The notes under the pieces: model-generated
The model's input: only the letters and a program-made list of their open reading frames with translations
The model's database searches: none
Told to the model about the DNA's origin: nothing
Part shown: positions 58,341 through 64,000 of the stretch, piece by piece
Layout of the letters: the number at the start of each line of letters is the position of its first letter
Position numbering within the stretch: position 1 is the stretch's first letter
From: Eleusine coracana subsp. coracana
Taxonomy: Eukaryota; Streptophyta; Magnoliopsida; Poales; Poaceae
Reading direction: 5' to 3'
Length of the DNA stretch: 64,000 bases
NCBI GenBank assembly: GCA_032690845.1
Contig: CM064426.1
Location: 67,010,403 to 67,074,402 of the forward strand
Program-made: the position numbers and the translations under genes

Positions 58341-60494
58341 GTGGCATCGGATCTATTTGCGAGGAAAATGAATGTTATTAAGCATGGAAGTCATGTAGAT
58401 CATGTTCCTATTAAATATGACCACAATGAATTATTATTGATAAACAGATTGTCTAATTTATGTTTTATACAGAGTTTGATTGGTTTACTTATTTGGATGG
58501 GAGACACGATTGTAAATCTTCTTGAATATCACGAGATTGTCACCAAGACATTTAGAAGCGAGGATGAAGGAATTAAATTATATAACAAGTATGCTTGGAA
58601 AAAGGGTGCCTCTTAGGGTGCCTCTTAGCACCAACAATAGATTTTTATGTTCAACCGATATACCTAGCGCTGGTAGAGGACGTAGATAAAATTGCCAACT
58701 ATAATTACGGAGAATTCACCTGGAGCCATCTTCTTGAATGCATCTACAGATTTCGGGACCATGATAAAGTTACTCTTCAAGGAAACCTTGCGCTTCTCCA
58801 GGTACATTAAAATGTCCATGCATGCATGATTTACTCAGATTACTCAAAATTACATAAGAATAATGTATATCATCTTATATCGTTGAATTTTGTAGTTCTA
58901 ATTTTGGTAGCATGTTCAATCCTATAGTAAACATCATGTTAAGTACTCCCCTTGTGTAAAGCCACGGATGGCACAATGGGACGCTCAAAACACGCAGCGG
59001 AGGTTTGACGTGTTCGATGCTGATGGACTAGATGGAGGCATTGTAAGTACCGTATCATATATATGGTATATTATTTGAAAGTTATCTACTGTTTTACTCA
59101 CTCTCACTTTTCCATATCTTAAGGTTTTTGTGTCTCTTTCCCAACCTGAACCTAGTGCAACTAGGCAGCCTGAAGATGCAAATAATGCAAGCCCTATACA
59201 TGCAGAGAAAGTTTGCCCTCCGCAGATGCAACAATCTTCCAAAACATCAGTCGTAAGTAAACAATTTCTAGATTAGTTTTACATCAGGGTTTAAACATTT
59301 AACAAATTTTGATGTTCATTAATTATTGATAATCTTCAAGAAACAAAGATGTGAGAAGACCTAGACCCCTGTTCGTATGGAGCAAATTCATCATGACCAG
59401 CCAGTAGAAAAAATCTTTTCACCTTCATATGTAAGTAATGTCGCTTCTTCTGGATTTCACTTAATCTTCATAAAATAAGAAGAGTTGCTAATCCCTCATT
59501 TTTGTAATAAAAAATATAGGACAATACCATGATACTCCAAGCAGTGAATAAGTTGCAACTCTCACAAGAGAGAGCGATTATGCAATTCGAGACACAGGTC
59601 CTTTCAAGGATGATCAATATAGAGGAAGATGTTTTAGACTTGAAATCACGTATGCCACAAGCGCCTAATACTATTTTAGATCTACAACAAGGTTTGGAGC
59701 AATGCAAAAAAGATATCCAGGTATCTTCATAAACTTTACTTTATTCCTGCATGTTTTACATGTCACTGAATTGAATTAATAACATTGTGCAGGGTTTTAA
59801 AAAATCTATGCTTACAGATGGATTTCCACAAACCCATTTAAACAGTTATAAGGTCAGAACTACATGCCCTTTCTCCAGTTTATGATAATTTATATGTGTT
59901 TTATGTGTACTCATCACATCCTACTTTTGTAGGATGGAACCATTCCAACCGGTACAACTCCACGAGAGCGTAACAAATTTCCTACCAGTTCTCAAGAGAA
60001 AGAAATAGACCTGGTGTATAGTACACTCCGTCCTGATGATGATCTAAAAAATTAGCATAGTCCATGTAGATACCCCAAGTCCGCCTTTAGAAATACTTTA
60101 AGGCCGTCTCAAACAGAAGACGAGCACAACATATTTAAAGACATTGATGATGGGGGGTTAGATAATGGCAATACTCGTTGCTTCAAGAATGTAGACGATG
60201 CTATGGGTGGTTCAACAATGCTATCAACAAAACAACTCCTTTGCAATACCGGTGGTTATGACATATATGATGAGATGCCTGCATTGAAAATATTCAACTA
60301 TGGAAGGAATTGGAACTACTCTATGGAAAATCATGGTTTGACCTCAAACAAAAACAAATCACCATGTTTTTTTATACTTTACATGTTTTTATATATAGGT
60401 ATTTTAGATATATTATATTTTTTATTTTAACTCTGTTGTAGGTTTCAATGATGATTATCTTATAACGGAAGAGGATGAAGATGCAGTAGAATTT

Positions 60495-60590
60495 ATTAAG
60501 AATAGTTACAAATATGCTGTGGTGGTCATTTTATTAAGAATTTATTAAGAATAGTCATTTATTAAGAATAGTTACAAATCACCAAGTCAT
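60495..60590. repeat. Local duplication of a TTTATTAAGAATAG phrase
   Basis: TTTATTAAGAATAGTTACAAA occurs at about 60503 and again near 60570, with two partial copies between. It lies where the missing protease segment should be, so it may be a scar of that loss. Confidence 0.55.
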
Positions 60591-61094
60591 TTTTTTAAAA
60601 AAATATTTGTGCTACACAAATATACACATTATTTGATACTAATTGATAAATAAACCTCTGCCACATTTTCCTCTAGACGATCTTGTGGCATCTATATCTA
60701 CATGTTGGCATGGAATGGATATCAAATGACTGAGGACTTCACTCATGTAGGTGCTACTTAGTCTTTGTTTTTTTCCTTATAAAAATTTCTAGTAAAAATA
60801 CAATTTCACTTCAGGAAGAAATCCAAATGTTTGGCAAGAAGATATGTTGCAGGCTGCTACACTCCGAATGCAATCTAGAATGAAGGACATCATACAAGAA
60901 TCCTATCACGGTACAAAGAAATAATACTCTTACAATATTTTCTATAAATATACTTTGAAACTCTCACTAAGTGTAGTACATGTTTTACAGGAATCTGAAT
61001 ATCTGGCAAAGAACAAGAAAATGCAAGAAGATGAAGGCTCTGATGATGATGTTTTTATTATTGACCAACCAAGCACAAGCAGCTTCCCTATCAA

Positions 61095-61929
61095 CAACAA
61101 CAACAACAACAAAGCCTTTTTATCCCAAGCAAGTTGAGGTAGGCTAGAGATGAAACCCATGAAAACCCAAAAAAGAAGAGATAAAGAAACAAAAGCCAAA
61201 AGAAAGAGAAGAGGGGAAAAAAAGAGTAAGCAAGAAGGAAGGAAAAAAGATCACGGTTTCGGCACGTCTTTTGCTAGTCTCCAAGCGTTCCTATCCATAG
61301 TTAGCTCCTTAGGGATATCCCACGCCTTCAGGTCTCTCTTAACCGACTCGTCCCAAGTCAAGTTAGGTCGACCTCTACCTCTCTTAACATTAGCATCTCT
61401 CTTTAGAACCCCACTACGTACCGGCGCCTCCGGAGGTCTCCGTTAGACATGTCCGAACCATCTCAACCGATGTTGAACCAATTTCTCCTCGATAGGTGCC
61501 ACTCCTATCCTGTCCTGGATATCTTCATTCTGTATTCGGTCTCTTCTTGTATACCCGTAAAATCAACGCAACATACGCATCTCTGCTACACTTAGTTGTT
61601 GAACATGTCATCTTTTTGTAGGCCAGCACTCAGCACCGTATAACATCGCCGAACGAATTGCCGTCCTATAGAATTTACCTTTTAGCTTTTGTGGCACCCT
61701 CTTGTCGTATAAGACAATGGATGCTTGACGTCATTTCAACCAGCCGGCTAAAATTCTATGCCTAACATCTTCATCGATATCACCGTTCTTTTGCAACATC
61801 GATCCTAAATAATGAAATGTATCCTTCTTGACCATCAATTGTCAATCAAGGCTAACGTCTCCATCCTCATGTCTAGTCGCGCTAAACTCACACATCATAT
61901 ACTCGGTTTTGGCCCTACTAAGTCTGAAA
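61095..61929 (-). mobile_element. 5'-truncated LINE inserted in the last exon of the Ulp1-like gene
   Basis: On the minus strand the segment encodes the C-terminal region of a plant LINE ORF2 (RHEDGDVSLD, FHYLGSMLQKNGDIDEDVRH, RMLRWFYGYTRRDRIQNEDI, HRLRWFGHVQRRPPEAP, KRGRGRPNLTWDESVKRDLK), with a few frame breaks. It ends in a (TTG)n tail, seen as CAACAACAACAA at 61092-61112 on the plus strand. The candidate 9-base target copies are CCCTATCAA (61086-61094) and CCCTACCAA (61930-61938). Removing the LINE and one target copy puts the host exon exactly back in frame. Confidence 0.85.
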
Positions 61930-62140
61930 CCCTACCAAGAAAAGGAAATTGAACAGGGAAACTGAACAAGCCGGAAAAGCCAAGACATGTCTAAACAGGC
62001 AAGAATATGATAAAAGGAGCAAGGCAGGTGCCAAGAAAAAGATTGCACCAAGTTCTGTGTCCACTGGAAAGAGAGTGTCCTTGAATGGACAGACCATAAA
62101 TCCGAGTCAGTACAAGAGTAGCCCGTACCTTCAAAAATAA

Positions 62141-63277
62141 GAAGATGCCAATACTTTGTTTAATAATATTTCTATTTATTGCCTCAATGAATAGAAGAAA
62201 TAATACTTTAGTATTTGCTACTTCCTTTTATGTTTAATAATATTTCTAGTCATTTTGCGATATGATTGATGTAATAATAAGACTTCAATAATATAGTGTC
62301 ATCGTGGAAGAAATTCAAAAATTTTCTTTCAATTATAGTTTTATGTCACTGCCAATATCTGATTGTCTATCTTCACATTTTATTTTGTAACATGTTCACG
62401 TTTTATCATGCATTCACACTTTGTTGTGGTATCTTCGAAATACATAATATAGACTATTCATTTTAAATGTAAATTTCAATTAAATATAATAATTATGTTC
62501 ATTCGATCATGTGACCTCACAATTTAATTTTAATCTTCTCACACATAATAATTTTTTTTGTTGCATACATCCACCAACTTTGTAAATAACAATCTAACCA
62601 GGTAAAAAAGAAGAGATAACAGGCTTTGCCCTATTCTATAGAACTGGTATTTTCCTAAAATATCTGATAAGTCCATTTTTCACATAAAATATTCTAAATT
62701 AGACTTTCACAACATGCGGCATATATTAACCAATATTTTTCTATAAAAAACATTCTAAATATAATTCCAACACAACGACCTCCATAACAATGCCATCTCT
62801 CCCAAATCAACATGAATGGGATCTCTAATCAACACTCTATGGATGAACAAACAAAATAAATTTTTACATAGTTGATATCACAAAGTTTAATTCAAGCAAT
62901 TCTGATATTTGTAAGTAAACCATCGTTCAGCCTTGTCGCATCTACTTCTACAGCTCCGGCGATCAAAGTCTTTTTCTTGCCGCCATCACCATCCATGGAC
63001 TAGGGTTCATCCAAAACAAGATTTTTTTTATATGATGATCCAAAGCGGGATGAAAGGTGGACGAACACATCTAGCCGAGTTCGATCATCTTGGTTAGATT
63101 TCTAGGCAAACTGTAAGTCCAGAACCATCTAGTCCACACAAGATAAGCACCTCACGAGTCTTTAACTTCCTTTATTTTTTTATGAGCTCACAAGTAATTC
63201 ATGGTGGTACTTGCAAGAAACAGCAGATTTTGAATGAGGATGTGATCAAATAATTTTCTATGTAAAGAATAATGATT
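62141..63277. other. AT-rich stretch right of the Ulp1-like gene
   Basis: TTTAATAATATTTCTA is repeated at 62159 and 62232, just after the stop. No gene, RNA or further element was recognised. Confidence 0.4.
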
Positions 63278-63637
63278 ACTCAACGAAGAAACCGATATAA
63301 TCAAGTTACAGAAAATAAGATGATGTAAATTAAAATATTATATGCTAGCCATGGCTAAAGTGCTCTTACCTAAGTTTTATTAGTCGCCATAACCCTAGCC
63401 TAGCCCACATGGTTTGGGTGACTCGACGAACGACTCCGTGCCGCCTCTAATAATTAGACTCAACGAAGTAAACTGATATAATTAAGTAAACGAAAACAAG
63501 ATGATGTAAATTAGAATATTGTGTACTAGCCATAGCTAAAGTGCTCTTGTCTAGGTTTTATTAGTCGCCATGACCCTAGCCTAGCCGATATGCTTTCGGT
63601 GACTCGATGAAGGACTCCGCGCCGCCTCTAACAATTA
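63278..63637. repeat. Tandem pair of 180-bp units
   Basis: Two units, 63278-63457 and 63458-63637, both start ACTCAACGAAG, share ACAAGATGATGTAAATTA-like and AAAGTGCTCTTGTCTAGGTT-like phrases, and end GCCGCCTCTAA.AATTAGA. They differ by scattered substitutions. Non-coding. Confidence 0.85.
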
Positions 63638-64000
63638 GAATAAATCATAACAAACTATATAAATTAGGCCACCGCATTTCCTTTTATTGCCCCTGGCCTT
63701 CTATATTGTTGTCCGGGTGAAATTACTATCCTATCCTCAATACTTAAGTACTTCCATCAATATTGAAGTACCTTTTCATTGGTACCTTTAATTGTAGACC
63801 ATTAAATCAAAGCCAATGGACAGTTCACGTTTCTTGCAACCACCGGAAAAGATCTCCTAAAAAATTTCTTAATTGTGTCCTATGTTCTGGTTTTTAAGTT
63901 GTATTCCTTTCAGATCTCTAATATGTTGGTTCGGCTGATTATTACTAGGTGGTAAGAGAGTTTGAATGATGCTAGTATTGCTTAGGAGGCATTATATAAG
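63638..64000. other. Right edge, nothing recognised
   Basis: AT-rich DNA with short repeats of TACTTAAGTACTTCC and ATTGAAGTACCTT (63740-63772). No gene. Confidence 0.35.

Larger units (their letters stand above)
58341..62140 (+). pseudogene. FAR1-like / Ulp1-like (peptidase C48) transposon-type gene, decayed
   Basis: A series of exon-like pieces on one strand. 58341-58612 ends KTFRSEDEGIKLYNKYAWKK, resembling the start of a FAR1 DNA-binding domain. 58640-58801 reads VEDVDKIANYNYGEFTWSHL and LLECIYRF. Further pieces lie at 58974-59043, 59123-59249, 59520-59720, 59793-59851, 59934-60056, 60100-60340 and 60441-60516 (FNDDYLITEEDEDAVEFIK). 60677-60747 has RSCGIYIYMLAWNGYQM, like the catalytic-cysteine segment of Ulp1 proteases. 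The final exon has an acidic run, then KKRKLNRETEQ and a basic tail to TAA at 62138. Many pieces end in GTAAGT. Defects: a 13-base tandem duplication with stops at 58604-58630, a TAG near 59364, loss of the His/Asp part of the protease, and a LINE in the last exon. Confidence 0.5.

Noticed and set aside
1..64000. tRNA, rRNA, miRNA hairpins, CRISPR arrays
   Set aside because: I looked for tRNA A/B-box patterns, rRNA core strings and regularly spaced repeats and found none. Hairpin-forming MITEs were seen, but no credible miRNA precursor.

Overview
This is nuclear DNA from a flowering plant, almost certainly a grass and most like rice (Oryza) or a near relative. The grounds are: genes split by GT-AG introns; small MITEs flanked by TAA or TA; Helitron, CACTA-like, Ty1/copia and LINE remnants typical of grass genomes; a PIR2-helical/DUF3615 gene, a family expanded in grasses; and GC-rich first exons inside AT-rich intergenic DNA. 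There are no operons, bacterial genes, CRISPR arrays or recognisable tRNA or rRNA genes.

Layout. 0-7.4 kb and 14.7-17.3 kb hold diverged copies of a low-copy repeat family with no convincing protein; three copies contain a GC-rich block plus a module rich in GGATCGCGATT. 8.1-10.97 kb is a striking AT-rich domain full of AGTATAT motifs and imperfect direct repeats. A 694-bp non-autonomous Helitron lies at 11.47-12.17 kb, weak minus-strand exon-like pieces at 12.6-13.9 kb, and a CACTA-like element at 19.37-20.54 kb. A three-exon PIR2-helical/DUF3615 gene runs 23.3-27.0 kb with one frameshift in exon 1 and a MITE in intron 1. 27-34.4 kb is mostly AT-rich with a LINE remnant (30.4-31.2 kb), several MITEs and unknown exon-like pieces.

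34.4-51.0 kb is a tandem triplication of a DVL/ROTUNDIFOLIA-FOUR-LIKE (RTFL) small-peptide locus. Copies 1 (36.9 kb) and 3 (50.6 kb) are intact. Copy 2 is cut in two by a degenerate 6.5-kb Ty1/copia element with an almost perfect 5-bp target duplication. Three TAA-flanked Tourist/PIF-like elements sit upstream of copy 3. On the minus strand at 51.5-54.3 kb is the best gene of the window, an 11-exon AVT1-type vacuolar amino-acid transporter of 582 codons whose exon phases all agree.

55.7-56.3 kb holds the 3' end of a Pumilio (PUF) gene without its 5' part. 58.3-62.1 kb is a decayed FAR1-like/Ulp1-like (C48) gene of the kind carried by plant transposons. Its last exon is broken by a LINE fragment of opposite orientation, and removing the LINE restores the frame exactly. 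A 180-bp tandem pair lies at 63.3-63.6 kb.

Only the two RTFL genes, the transporter and perhaps the DUF3615 gene look functional. The most interesting theme is transposons cutting small genes, notably a copia LTR now lying upstream of a 31-codon ORF that still encodes the complete RTFL domain.
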